From NCBI RefSeq assembly GCF_900769625.1, contig NZ_CAAGHK010000082.1:1-64000 (forward strand): a DNA stretch of 64,000 bases. Direction: 5' to 3'. Below, piece by piece: positions 47,537 through 57,032 of the stretch (position 1 is the stretch's first letter; each line of letters opens with the position of its first letter). Source of the DNA: an uncultured Clostridium sp. Lineage in GTDB: Bacteria; Bacillota; Clostridia; Clostridiales; Clostridiaceae. Below the pieces are notes generated by a model that was given only the letters and a program-made list of their open reading frames with translations, did not search any database and was not told the origin of the DNA. The position numbers and the translations under genes are program-made.

Positions 47537-48334
47537 TTATAATATTTCTTTAGTATTATCAGACGCAGATGAGCTATCATTATTCTCAGATAATCCTTCT
47601 TTTTCTTCTGCCTCTGTCCGTTCTCCTATTTCGTCTTCGAAATCATCATAACTATCAATTACATCAGATTCTTCTTCAGTTTCTATATTCTGAATGATAT
47701 ATTTCTTCCAGTTAACATAGATATAGTAAAGATTTACTACATCCTGTTCATTATAAAGGAGGATTTTTTCTATTTTTTCTTCCGGCATTCTTTTAAAATA
47801 GCTCTTATCCTTCATAACTTTATGAAAAGTCTTGGCAAGATTCGATCCGCTGATAATTTCTCCTTCTCTTATTATATCAAATATCTTTTCAAGATTTTTT
47901 AATCCTATTGAGCCAGTTCTCTCTTTTTCATATTCCTTCTGAATATCAATAGAATCAAAATAATCATTAAAATTATACAGTATTCCATTTTTCTGAAAAA
48001 GATAATTGATAACAGTGAAATCATTATTTCCCGAAAAAGTAACAATAGCCTTCTTACCTTTATTTTTCATTCTCATAAAATAATCTCTAGCTATATATAA
48101 TATATCTATTGCTTCATCTTTATCTTCTATCATATACTGAGTGACTAATATAGACTTTATTTTTGGATTATATTCACACGCCCCAAAAACACCTATACAT
48201 TTTGGTTTTTTATAGACATAATGCTCTAAATCAAAAAATATCAACTCTTCAGGAGTATATTCCATATTATTAGGTTTCATCATAAATTCATCGCAGTATT
48301 CATCTACCTTCACTTTATTTTCACGAATAATCAC
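47537..48334 (-). CDS. YprB-like RNase H-fold nuclease
   Basis: A 265-residue protein of the YprB ribonuclease-H-like (DEDD) superfamily. The catalytic acids are visible: FFDLEHYVY near residues 33-41, SGNNDFTVINYLF near 100-112 and YNEQDVVNLYYIY near 195-207. The last 45 residues are acidic and low in complexity. The start is a GTG at 48334 preceded by GAGTGG. It overlaps nothing but follows the HAD gene by 14 nt, so the two are an operon. Confidence 0.8.
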   Translation of the reverse strand: MIIRENKVKVDEYCDEFMMKPNNMEYTPEELIFFDLEHYVYKKPKCIGVFGACEYNPKIKSILVTQYMIEDKDEAIDILYIARDYFMRMKNKGKKAIVTFSGNNDFTVINYLFQKNGILYNFNDYFDSIDIQKEYEKERTGSIGLKNLEKIFDIIREGEIISGSNLAKTFHKVMKDKSYFKRMPEEKIEKILLYNEQDVVNLYYIYVNWKKYIIQNIETEEESDVIDSYDDFEDEIGERTEAEEKEGLSENNDSSSASDNTKEIL

Positions 48335-48348
48335 AGTACCACTCTTTC

Positions 48349-49077
48349 CTATACAAATTGTATATCTTCAATATCTAAATTGTATATTACATCTTTTCTT
48401 TCAACAATAACATTAACCTTGTCAATAAGATTTCTATCCTTTATTACCTTCTGTAAAAGTTCTTTTGTAGGGTTCATGCAATATGGATATCTTACTTTCT
48501 TGAACATGGTATAATCACCAGCCGTATCTCCATATGCATAACTTTTATTTAGGTCTATATCATACTTTTCCACAAAGCTCTCAATAGCTGCTTCTTTGCT
48601 TCTGCTATCCCACATAGGAATTACCTCACCTGTATAGACATTATTATCATCAACAACATATTTAGCTCCAATATAATCTGTAAATCCATACTTTTCAGCC
48701 ATCTCCCTTACTAGCTCAGAAGGAGATCCTGAAATTATTATAAGCTTGTGACCATTGTCTTTATGCCATTTAATTCTGTCCCTGGTAAATGTGTAGACTC
48801 TGTCACCTTTCTGTTGAACAATTTTCTTGGCTATATATTCAATCCTGTATTTTTCAAGACCTTTTATAGCTTCCATATAGATATCTATCATCTTTAAAAG
48901 ATAATCATCATAATCACCCTGTCTCTTATCCCATTTCATATAATCAGGTCTTACATCGTTATACCATCTTTCCTGACCAATGATTTCGTATTTAACCATC
49001 TTCTTAAATACTTCTGTTATGAGACCTTCCCTATAAAGAGTACCATCTAAATCAAAAAATGCTCCTATATTTGACAT
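48349..49077 (-). CDS. HAD-IB family phosphatase
   Basis: A 242-residue phosphatase related to SerB and phosphatidylglycerophosphatase-like enzymes. The nucleophile motif is FFDLDGTLYREG (residues 7-18), motif II is IIISGSPSELV and motif III/IV is YAYGDTAGDYTMFKKV. The ATG at 49077 has GAGG just before it and AGAGGA further upstream. Substrate unknown. It is the first gene of an operon with the YprB-like nuclease. Confidence 0.85.
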   Translation of the reverse strand: MSNIGAFFDLDGTLYREGLITEVFKKMVKYEIIGQERWYNDVRPDYMKWDKRQGDYDDYLLKMIDIYMEAIKGLEKYRIEYIAKKIVQQKGDRVYTFTRDRIKWHKDNGHKLIIISGSPSELVREMAEKYGFTDYIGAKYVVDDNNVYTGEVIPMWDSRSKEAAIESFVEKYDIDLNKSYAYGDTAGDYTMFKKVRYPYCMNPTKELLQKVIKDRNLIDKVNVIVERKDVIYNLDIEDIQFV

Positions 49078-49230
49078 TACCTCACATCCTCTTCTGTTCA
49101 TATCTTACAAATTATTATACTTTATTTTATCATTACAGAAAAGCGTTTATAACCTTTTTTAATCACTCATACTATATTATATTTCTTTGATACTCCCAAT
49201 GGGACTATATTAAAGATAAATCGCCATAAT

Positions 49231-50355
49231 TTAATTATCAAGATTTTCTTTTTTCACAAGATCCTTGTTGGACTGCTTAAATTTATCTACAATCTTATTG
49301 TAGTATATTCTTACGGTAGCCATTGTTGGAGAACCTAAAATCATACCAACAGGTCCAAGAATTCCACCGCCTAAAGTAACGCCGAATATTATTGCCAGGG
49401 GACTTACTCCAACCTTCTTTCCTATTAATTTAGGTTCAAGATACCATGCATCAAACTGCTGAAGTGAAAAGAGAATGATAATAACCATAACTGCTTTCAA
49501 AGGTGATGAAAATACAGTTACTACTGATGATATTATTATACCTACCAATGGCCCAAAATAAGGTATCATATTTGTTATTCCCACAACAAGTGCTAATAAA
49601 GGTGCATATGGAACCTTGAGTATAATCAAGCATATCAAAGCAAATCCTCCGATTATCATTGAATCTACAGCCTTTATTCCAACATACATTCCTATCATCT
49701 TATTATATGTTCTTATAAAAGTTAATAAATGTGTACCATTTTTTTCTTTAAGAATCATATATACTATAGTTTTAGCCATTTTAACAATTTTATCTTTTTC
49801 AATAAGTACATATATGGATATTAAAAATCCTAAAACAATATTAACCAGATTGGATGTCAGTGATATAAGATATACTGCAAAATTCTGAAGTAGTTCCATT
49901 GAAATATTCCCTATCTGAGTTGCTATATTCTGAACATTAGCTAAAATACCTGACTGCCTTATCAATTCATTTACTCTTTCATTAGAAAGCCCCATGTTTA
50001 TCCATTCTTGAACTTTAGCCATATAATTAGGTATTTCATTTGTTATATTAAGTATACTGTCCACTAAACTTGGAATCGTAAAAAATAAAACTACAAAAAC
50101 TATTCCTAATAAAATAATATAAGTTAATGCTATTGAAATACCTCTTTTGACTTTAAGCTTTCTTTCAAAGCTCTTTACTACAGGATTTAGTATATAAGCA
50201 CACACAAGTGCATACATAAAAGGACTTAATATTGATAAGCCTCGATTGATTATATTAAAAAAATACTGGTAATTATCAATAAATTTATATCCAATAACTC
50301 CTATAAGCGCAAAAATCAAAATATCCCTGTATTTTATATTATTATTTATAAACAT
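49231..50355 (-). CDS. AI-2E/PerM-family permease
   Basis: A 374-residue protein with seven to eight helices, matching the AI-2E transporter (YtvI/PerM) family length. LLALVVGITNMIPYFGPLVG near residues 255-274 is the family signature; a large central segment near 110-160 is outside the membrane. ATG follows CAGGAGGGGAGATGTTTGA. Many members export small molecules or Na+/H+; substrate unproven. It is monocistronic. Confidence 0.88.
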   Translation of the reverse strand: MFINNNIKYRDILIFALIGVIGYKFIDNYQYFFNIINRGLSILSPFMYALVCAYILNPVVKSFERKLKVKRGISIALTYIILLGIVFVVLFFTIPSLVDSILNITNEIPNYMAKVQEWINMGLSNERVNELIRQSGILANVQNIATQIGNISMELLQNFAVYLISLTSNLVNIVLGFLISIYVLIEKDKIVKMAKTIVYMILKEKNGTHLLTFIRTYNKMIGMYVGIKAVDSMIIGGFALICLIILKVPYAPLLALVVGITNMIPYFGPLVGIIISSVVTVFSSPLKAVMVIIILFSLQQFDAWYLEPKLIGKKVGVSPLAIIFGVTLGGGILGPVGMILGSPTMATVRIYYNKIVDKFKQSNKDLVKKENLDN

Positions 50356-50582
50356 TCAAACATCTCCCCTCCTGATATTAATTTTATTTAAATTATATCA
50401 TAATTCCACATATAAAAAATTTACAATATATTAAATTTATATTATAATTATTTACGTATAATTTTACAAAAATTCAATTTATTAAAAATAAGTGATATGA
50501 TAAATCAACTAAAACTTCAAAATAACATAGCAATCTAAAACCTATAATAGCCTTATTAGTGTAAAATTCTAAGCAAAATATT

Positions 50583-50628
50583 AAATGTACATAACTCAAA
50601 TATTATAAAATTTAAGTTATGTACATTT
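50583..50628 (-). terminator. argS terminator
   Basis: AAATGTACATAACT (50583-50596) and AGTTATGTACATTT (50615-50628) pair perfectly, about 20 nt past the argS stop. Confidence 0.85.
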
Positions 50629-50650
50629 TATAATTCAGATAAATTTACTA

Positions 50651-52339
50651 TTACATCTTTTCTACTACGCCAATTCCAAGAAGTTCAAGACCATTCTTAA
50701 TTACTTGTAATGAAGCCTTAACAAGTGCTAATCTTGTAGCCTTTAAGCTTTCATCTTCTAAGTTTAAAACAGAATGTGCATTGTAGAATTTATTAAATCC
50801 TTTGGCAACTTCTATAACGTATCTTGTTAATATAGATGGTTCTAACTTATCTAATGCTAAAGTAATAACATTATTGAAGTTCCCTAATGTTTTAACTAAT
50901 TCAAATTCTTCTTTTGAAGATAATTTACTATAGTCAACTTTTCCTGAACATTCACCAGCTCTTGATAAAATGCTGTTTCCTCTTGCATATGCATATTGAA
51001 CATAAGGACCAGTTTCTCCTTCAAATGAAAGAATTTCCTTCCAGTCAAATACAATATCTTTTTCTCTTGAATTCTTAAGATATGTAAAGATGACAGCACC
51101 AACACCAATTTTCTTAGCTACTTCTTCTTTATTCTTTATTTCCTCTTTATCTTTAATTGCTTCCATAGTCTTTTCAACAGCTTCTCTTAATAAGTCATCA
51201 AGAAGTACAATTGAACCATCTCTTGTTGAAAGCTTTCTGTCAGCAAATTTAACCAATCCAAATCCTACATGTACGCAGTCTTTAGCCCATTCATGTCCTG
51301 CAAGTTCTAATACTTTGAATACCTGCTTAAAGTGAAGAGCCTGTGGAGTTCCAACAACATATATAGATTTATAGAAATCATAAGTCTTCTTTCTATACAT
51401 TGCAGCTGCTAAATCTCTCGTAGAATATATTGAAGCTCCATCTGCTTTCAATATGATACATGGAGGCATATTGTAGTCTTCAAGCATTACAACCTGTGCA
51501 CCATTACTTTCAACAAGTAATCCTTTTTCCTTTAATTCATCAACTACGGCATCCATCTTATCATTATAGAATGCTTCACCATTATATGAATCAAATTTAA
51601 CACCTAAAATATCATATACTCTTTCAAATTCCTTTAAGCTTAAATCTCTGAATCTAGTCCAAAGAGCTGTTGCTTCTGGATCACCATTTTCTAAAGCTTT
51701 GAAGTTTGCTCTTGCTTCATCTTCTAAGCTAGGATCTTTTTTAGCTTCTTCATGGAATTTAACATATATTCTAAGAAGTTCATCTATTGGAGCCTTTTCT
51801 AGAGCTTCTTCATCTACCCATCTATGGTATGCACTTATTAGCTTACCAAACTGTGTTCCCCAGTCTCCTAAGTGATTTATACCAACTGTATTATATCCTT
51901 CTTTTTTAAACATTTTATATAAAGAATTTCCTATAGCAGTTGTAAAAAGATGACCTACATGGAATGGCTTAGCTATATTAGGCGATGAATAATCAATACA
52001 TATAGTCTTTCCTTCTCCAATATTAGAAGAACCGTAGTCATCTCCTTCTTCTAATACCTTGCTTATTGTCTTTTCTGCAAAAGTACCCTTATCAACAAAG
52101 AAGTTAAGGTATGGTCCAAGATTTTCAATTCTTTCGAATCCTTCTGTGTCCATAAGCCCCTTTAATTCTTCTGCTATCATGTTAGGTGCTTTTCTCATAA
52201 TTTTAGATAATTGGAAACATGGGAATGCATAATCCCCCATTTCTGGCTTTGGTGGAATTTCTATTAACTTTTCTATAGTTTCCACATCTAAATCTACATG
52301 CTGTTTTATTAGTTCTGCAATTTTAACTTTATAATCCAT
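50651..52339 (-). CDS. argS: arginyl-tRNA synthetase
   Basis: ArgRS charges tRNA-Arg. The ATG at 52339 follows GGAGGTAGAA, giving 562 residues. The HIGH motif is [19 protein letters not shown] near residues 120-138, and the KMSKS-like KLSTRDG occurs near 358. The C-terminal helical anticodon-binding domain is present. Expression is controlled by the T-box leader upstream. No other gene shares the transcript. Confidence 0.95.
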   Translation of the reverse strand: MDYKVKIAELIKQHVDLDVETIEKLIEIPPKPEMGDYAFPCFQLSKIMRKAPNMIAEELKGLMDTEGFERIENLGPYLNFFVDKGTFAEKTISKVLEEGDDYGSSNIGEGKTICIDYSSPNIAKPFHVGHLFTTAIGNSLYKMFKKEGYNTVGINHLGDWGTQFGKLISAYHRWVDEEALEKAPIDELLRIYVKFHEEAKKDPSLEDEARANFKALENGDPEATALWTRFRDLSLKEFERVYDILGVKFDSYNGEAFYNDKMDAVVDELKEKGLLVESNGAQVVMLEDYNMPPCIILKADGASIYSTRDLAAAMYRKKTYDFYKSIYVVGTPQALHFKQVFKVLELAGHEWAKDCVHVGFGLVKFADRKLSTRDGSIVLLDDLLREAVEKTMEAIKDKEEIKNKEEVAKKIGVGAVIFTYLKNSREKDIVFDWKEILSFEGETGPYVQYAYARGNSILSRAGECSGKVDYSKLSSKEEFELVKTLGNFNNVITLALDKLEPSILTRYVIEVAKGFNKFYNAHSVLNLEDESLKATRLALVKASLQVIKNGLELLGIGVVEKM

Positions 52340-52359
52340 TTCTACCTCCACTTTATTCG

Positions 52360-52386
52360 TTAACAGTTTAATTTACAGTTAACAAT
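52360..52386. repeat. short inverted repeat between T-box and argS
   Basis: GTTAAC at about 52361 and 52380 flanks AGTTTAATTTACA in inverted symmetry. It is a short copy of the dispersed repeat sequences (AGTTAACA) and lies between the T-box terminator and argS. Confidence 0.4.
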
Positions 52387-52524
52387 TTTTATCAATATTC
52401 TTTCGAATATACTTTTTATGTTTATTTTTATCATATGCTGCGTAAAATATTATTTAAAATAACTTTTACTAAAACAAAAATATTTTTATATCCACAAATA
52501 TTGTCTTTATGGATTTTTGTAAAT

Positions 52525-52760
52525 AAAAAAATCGCCTCTTGTTATACAAAGAGACGAATTATTCGCGGTACCACTCTAATTGCATATCATTACTGATATG
52601 CCGCTTTATTTTTAACGCAGTTTTACATGCGACCTTCCCTACTCATTTCAGGAGGTTTCTCCAAGGCTCTTTTCCTTTTGACTTATTCTGCAAGGCTTAC
52701 ACCATTCCCTTGCTCGCTTAAGAAATCCATCAAAGTACTTTCCTCTTCATCAAATATTTC
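52525..52760 (-). ncRNA. T-box leader of argS
   Basis: The conserved antiterminator motif AGAGTGGTACCGCGAAT is present at 52561-52577 on the minus strand. It is followed by the terminator stem with TCGTCTCTTTG / CAAGAGGCGA and a T-run ending near 52525. Upstream, the Stem I apical motif GGTGTAAGCC is seen near 52700. Uncharged tRNA-Arg would bind and let transcription read through into argS. The specifier codon is likely AGG or AGA within AAAAGGAAAAGAG, but I cannot fix it without folding. Confidence 0.92.
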
Positions 52761-52782
52761 ATAATAAAATTAACCTTTATTA

Positions 52783-52811
52783 ATTATACAAATACCTAAA
52801 ATTATTGTCAA
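52783..52811 (-). promoter_or_regulatory. argS promoter
   Basis: TTGACA (52806-52811), exactly 17 nt, then TATAAT (52783-52788) on the minus strand: a perfect consensus sigma-A promoter, placed just before the T-box leader. Confidence 0.88.
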
Positions 52812-52851
52812 TAAGTATTTTTAATCTCCTATTTCTACTATAAATACTTAG

Positions 52852-53481
52852 CTATACTATTAAAAATGCCAGTTTCATTACCAGACTCATCAACACAGAT
52901 GAAATAGGTGAAATAATTCTCCATCCAAAGAACAATGCTGCCATTATCAGCATTGGCTGATATCTATAACATGCATCTTCAAAATCTCTGAATTGACCAG
53001 GTTTTATGTCTCTTACAAGAGCAAATCCATCAAAACTTGGTATAGGAAGAAGATTAAATATTCCAAGACTTATATTGATTGAAACTATATATAAAAGCAT
53101 ATAACGCAGAATATATGCTAAACCTGATGGCATTAATACATATAAAAATCTAGTGTATAATGCAAGTATTATCGCTCCTGCAACTGCCACTATAAAATTT
53201 GCAATAGGACCTGCAAGGCTTACCTTTAAATCATCCTTATAGTAGTCTTTAAATGCAGATGGATTTACCTGAACCGGTCTTGCATAACCAATCCCCATTA
53301 GCAGTACACAAATAAAACCAAATGGATCTATGTGCTTTGCAGGATTAAGTGTAAGCCTTCCCTGAAATCTGGCAGTTTTATCTCCAAGTCTGTCAGCAAT
53401 CAGTGCATGTGCGTATTCATGAAAAGTAAAAGCAACTAATATTGCTGGAAGTGTTAATATCTTATTAAATAAAAAACCCAT
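52852..53481 (-). CDS. site-2 protease family membrane metallopeptidase
   Basis: A 209-residue membrane protease of the M50 family, short type without PDZ domain. The zinc site HEYAH lies near residues 20-24 and the second motif NLLPIPSFDG near 144-153 provides the third ligand. Five helices are likely. Such proteins resemble YdiL/YwhC and cleave membrane-embedded substrates; the target is unknown. ATG follows AGGAGGAAACA. Confidence 0.9.
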   Translation of the reverse strand: MGFLFNKILTLPAILVAFTFHEYAHALIADRLGDKTARFQGRLTLNPAKHIDPFGFICVLLMGIGYARPVQVNPSAFKDYYKDDLKVSLAGPIANFIVAVAGAIILALYTRFLYVLMPSGLAYILRYMLLYIVSINISLGIFNLLPIPSFDGFALVRDIKPGQFRDFEDACYRYQPMLIMAALFFGWRIISPISSVLMSLVMKLAFLIV

Positions 53482-53561
53482 TGTTTCCTCCTCGTTTTGT
53501 ATTATTGTATATATATCTTATCATAATACAATTGTTTAAAATATTAAATAATTATAAAAAT

Positions 53562-53600
53562 AGATAAATACATATTAATTTTCTTAATATGCATTTATCT
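53562..53600 (-). terminator. terminator of the phosphodiester-glycosidase operon
   Basis: AGATAAATACATATTAA and TTAATATGCATTTATCT pair with one mismatch, just past the stop at 53604. Confidence 0.75.
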
Positions 53601-53603
53601 TCT

Positions 53604-54653
53604 TTATTTATCTGTTTTTTTATCTGATTTTAATGAAGTATAAACAAGTTTTCCGCTATTGTCTGTCGTTGCAATAAAGTCTTCCTTTATTGCAATAAGC
53701 TTTCCTTCGTATTCTACTTCATCATTTGTTGTAAGATTTTTGACTGCGCCCTTAAGATTATCATTAATCAGTATTTCACTTTCATTGTTGAAGTATATGT
53801 CATTTCTATTAACTACTGCTTCAAGAGTTACTGTACCCCAAGATGACGTATCTTCGTCAATCTTTCCATAAATGATACTTGCTATTTTTTCACCATTAAG
53901 CTCACCAATATAAATCACGTCATTTTTATCGATTCCAAGAAGAGTAAGATTCTTATTAGAATTAAAATTTAACTGTTTATTTGGACTTGTAACATAGAAC
54001 TTATTGTTGATTTCATCTTCATAAACAAGTCTATCAACATGAGGAATTACCTGCATATTTCCAAGAACACTTGCCTGAAGTGAAACTTTGCTCTTATCAT
54101 TGTTTATATCAATTCTATATACAATGCTCTTTAATCCGCCCTTATATATATCAACATAGTAAACACTTGTAAAAGTAGATTCCGTTATCTTCTTCACTTC
54201 CATATCATCTGAATAATCACATATGTCAGTAACATAACTTATAGATGAATCCTTTGGACTATATGTAACAAGCTGCACTACTTCATCACCGTCTTTTACA
54301 ACCTTTTCTGCTATTATAAGTCTGTCTCTGTCTGAAAGCCACTTATAATATAATATGTCACCCTTATCTTCTGTCTTTACTTCTGTTTTAGTACCAGTCT
54401 TGATTTCTTCTATGTACAAAGTATCATTTTCATAATAAGTAAGATACTTTCCATTATAAGATATGTTTACATTGTCTGCTCCACTTGAAATAGATACATT
54501 AATATCTTTTGTATTTTCTTTTTCCACATCTATTTTATTCGATTTAAAACTTGATGAATGTTTAAATACGAAATTTTCAAGAATAAACAATCCACCAATT
54601 TGTAATATTATAGACAATATTGCCCAAGCAATTATCTTTTTATACAACTTCAT
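53604..54653 (-). CDS. membrane-anchored propeller-like protein
   Basis: A 349-residue protein with one N-terminal helix (IIAWAILSIILQIGGLFILE near residues 6-25) and a large outside domain. It has repeating beta-rich units such as ISYNGKYLTYYENDTLYIEE, consistent with a TolB/WD40-like propeller. No enzymatic motif is seen. It follows the phosphodiester-glycosidase gene by 20 bp, forming an operon, which suggests a shared role at the cell surface. Family not firmly identified. Confidence 0.7.
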   Translation of the reverse strand: MKLYKKIIAWAILSIILQIGGLFILENFVFKHSSSFKSNKIDVEKENTKDINVSISSGADNVNISYNGKYLTYYENDTLYIEEIKTGTKTEVKTEDKGDILYYKWLSDRDRLIIAEKVVKDGDEVVQLVTYSPKDSSISYVTDICDYSDDMEVKKITESTFTSVYYVDIYKGGLKSIVYRIDINNDKSKVSLQASVLGNMQVIPHVDRLVYEDEINNKFYVTSPNKQLNFNSNKNLTLLGIDKNDVIYIGELNGEKIASIIYGKIDEDTSSWGTVTLEAVVNRNDIYFNNESEILINDNLKGAVKNLTTNDEVEYEGKLIAIKEDFIATTDNSGKLVYTSLKSDKKTDK

Positions 54654-54673
54654 AATTCACTCTCTCCTTAAGT

Positions 54674-55735
54674 TTATTTAACAATAATTGCTGTTGGGAT
54701 TGCTCTTTCACCCATACTATTTGAAGGAGTATTTCTTACTTCACCATCATAATATAAGGTTGTAGACTTACCACCATCAAGATTTATTGCATTAACAGCA
54801 CCCAATTTATACATTATTTCCTGAGTTTCTTTTAAAGTTGCTCCAAGGCTACCTACACCTCTTCCATCTATAACCAGTAAAATGATAGCACCATCCTGCT
54901 TCTGACCTATTGCTGTTCTTGGTGCAATACCCCAGCCTCCATCTCCGCTCATTGGTGTCATTTTCCCATTAACAACCAATGTAGGACCAAAGCTTAAGGC
55001 TTCCTGTATACCTTTTGCTTTTAAATCATCTACAGAATATTTACCTACAATCATTACTCCCTGTTTATCAATAGCAAGAAGTTCTGTTTTATTACCCTGA
55101 CCAAGATCATCGTGAATCACTTCTCCACCACTCATAACGATACCTGAAGGAATTCCTCCATTTCCAGTCCACTGTGAAGTTGATGACTGATCAACGAATG
55201 CCCCTCCATTAACTGCTGCAACTGCATTATAGTTTTCAGCTATCTGTGAAGTAGTCTGACCTTCTTCATTTAATTTTGCTGTAACTCCTACCTTCACTCT
55301 TGTAGGATCTTTAATTTCCAAATAATAACCCGTGAATTTAGGATTATCTGCAAGTTCGTAAAAATCAATAGTATCATCTTTAATTTTTGGTATGTTTATT
55401 TCAGATGCATTAGTAGTTTCATCTGTTTCTTCTGTGACATTGTTACCCATAATCTTATTGATCTTTTCATCTGATAAAAACCAAGTTGCAAGATACTGAT
55501 GACTCATAGATGTCATTGCTGCACCTACATATGTACTTTTTGCATTTTCAAAAGGCCCATATAAAAGCAGAAATGGAAATGTACATGCTGAAAATACAAA
55601 TTCAAACAGCAGAAACATTATTAATGTTTTATATGAAAATCTTTTAGTTTTTCTTTTTCCTTTTCTATTTTTTTGTTTAGGACTATGATTTTTATTTTTG
55701 TTACCTGTGTTTTTGCTTCCTGTATTTCTATTCAT
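54674..55735 (-). CDS. phosphodiester glycosidase (NAGPA domain) family protein
   Basis: A 353-residue protein. A basic N-terminus (about 1-33) is followed by one membrane helix (TLIMFLLFEFVFSACTFPFL near 36-55). The external NAGPA domain carries AVNGGAFVDQSS near 183, GVMIVGKYSVDDLK and GAVNAINLDGGKSTTLYYDG near 315-334, the family hallmarks. Members remove sugar phosphodiesters from surface polymers in some systems. ATG at 55735 follows AGAGAGGAT. First gene of an operon. Confidence 0.88.
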   Translation of the reverse strand: MNRNTGSKNTGNKNKNHSPKQKNRKGKRKTKRFSYKTLIMFLLFEFVFSACTFPFLLLYGPFENAKSTYVGAAMTSMSHQYLATWFLSDEKINKIMGNNVTEETDETTNASEINIPKIKDDTIDFYELADNPKFTGYYLEIKDPTRVKVGVTAKLNEEGQTTSQIAENYNAVAAVNGGAFVDQSSTSQWTGNGGIPSGIVMSGGEVIHDDLGQGNKTELLAIDKQGVMIVGKYSVDDLKAKGIQEALSFGPTLVVNGKMTPMSGDGGWGIAPRTAIGQKQDGAIILLVIDGRGVGSLGATLKETQEIMYKLGAVNAINLDGGKSTTLYYDGEVRNTPSNSMGERAIPTAIIVK

Positions 55736-55995
55736 AATAATATCCTCTCTACAATGCCTGCTCTATACTAATTGTTTTAAAAGTATACCAAATCTTATTA
55801 TATATTATTTATATTTAAATTACAATCATATCGTTTTTTCAATATATCTGTTAAATTCTCAACATTTCCAGTATTTATATGATATATTTATACAATAAAA
55901 CTTTTACAAAATACAATATGTTTATATATAATCTCTTCATTCTAAAAGTATTTTATTACACATTATGATATAATTTCACAAGGAGGTGCTTATTT

Positions 55996-56961
55996 ATGGA
56001 AGATAAAATTTTAAATATACTGAAAACTTCAACTGAACATGTTTCTGGAGAATTCTTGAGTTCATCATTAAACGTATCAAGAACTGCCGTATGGAAACAT
56101 ATCAAGAATTTAAAAAATAAGGGATACATTATTGAAGGCATATCAAATAAAGGATACAAGCTGCTCTCTTCTCCTGACAAAATAAATAAACCTGATTTAT
56201 TTGCAAAACTAAAAACAACTGCTATCGGCAGGAATTTCATCCATTATGATTTAATAGATTCAACAAACATTAAAGCTAAAGAGCTTGCAAAAGATAACTG
56301 CCCTCACGGAACACTTATCGTAGCTGAAAAACAAAGTGGAGGCAATGGACGTTTTAAAAGAGCATGGAATTCACCAGCTGGAGGTTTATGGTTCACACTA
56401 GTATTAAGACCTCATATTCCAACTTCAGAAGCGCCAAAAATAACACAGATAGCAGCTGCATGCATATATAAAACATTCAATAACTTTAATATAAATACAA
56501 AAATCAAATGGCCTAATGACATATATCTTAATGGAAAAAAATTATGTGGAATACTTGGCGAAATGAACTGCGATATGGATTCCATAAATTATCTTGTAAT
56601 CGGAATAGGTATGAATCTAAATCTAGATATAAGCGTACTTGATGAAGATGTTCAAAAGACTGCAACATCCTTAAAAGATGAATATCATAAAGATTTTGAT
56701 AGAAATGCAATCCTTGCAGAATTCTTAAACTGCTTTGAAATGGAATATGATAAATTCTCAAACAACTTAGATTTAAAAGAAACTATTGAAATTTGCAGAA
56801 ATCATTCAAATATATGGGGCAAACAGGCAAAACTTATAACGTACAACAAAGAAGAGATTGTAACATGTATTTCACTTTCTGATGAAGGTAATTTAATAAT
56901 CAAGGATGCTCAAGGAAATAAAATGACAGTTTTATCAGGTGAAATAAGCTTCAAAATATAA
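55996..56961 (+). CDS. birA: bifunctional biotin ligase/repressor
   Basis: BirA attaches biotin to carboxylase carrier domains and represses biotin genes when charged. The 321 residues include an N-terminal helix-turn-helix (LSSSLNVSRTAVWKHIKNLK near 23-42), the biotin-binding loop GGNGRFKRAW, NDIYLNGKKLCGIL and a C-terminal SH3-like domain. ATG follows AAGGAGGTGCTTATTT. No biotin operon is nearby. A shared terminator separates it from asnA. Confidence 0.94.
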   Translation: MEDKILNILKTSTEHVSGEFLSSSLNVSRTAVWKHIKNLKNKGYIIEGISNKGYKLLSSPDKINKPDLFAKLKTTAIGRNFIHYDLIDSTNIKAKELAKDNCPHGTLIVAEKQSGGNGRFKRAWNSPAGGLWFTLVLRPHIPTSEAPKITQIAAACIYKTFNNFNINTKIKWPNDIYLNGKKLCGILGEMNCDMDSINYLVIGIGMNLNLDISVLDEDVQKTATSLKDEYHKDFDRNAILAEFLNCFEMEYDKFSNNLDLKETIEICRNHSNIWGKQAKLITYNKEEIVTCISLSDEGNLIIKDAQGNKMTVLSGEISFKI

Positions 56962-56970
56962 TAAAAAATC

Positions 56971-56998
56971 CTCCACATATTTAAATTTATATGTGGAG
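56971..56998. terminator. bidirectional terminator between birA and asnA
   Basis: CTCCACATAT and ATATGTGGAG pair around TTAAATTT, with A- and T-rich flanks. Confidence 0.85.
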
Positions 56999-57032
56999 AA
57001 TGTTTTTATATTTAACGATTGATAACTAATAA

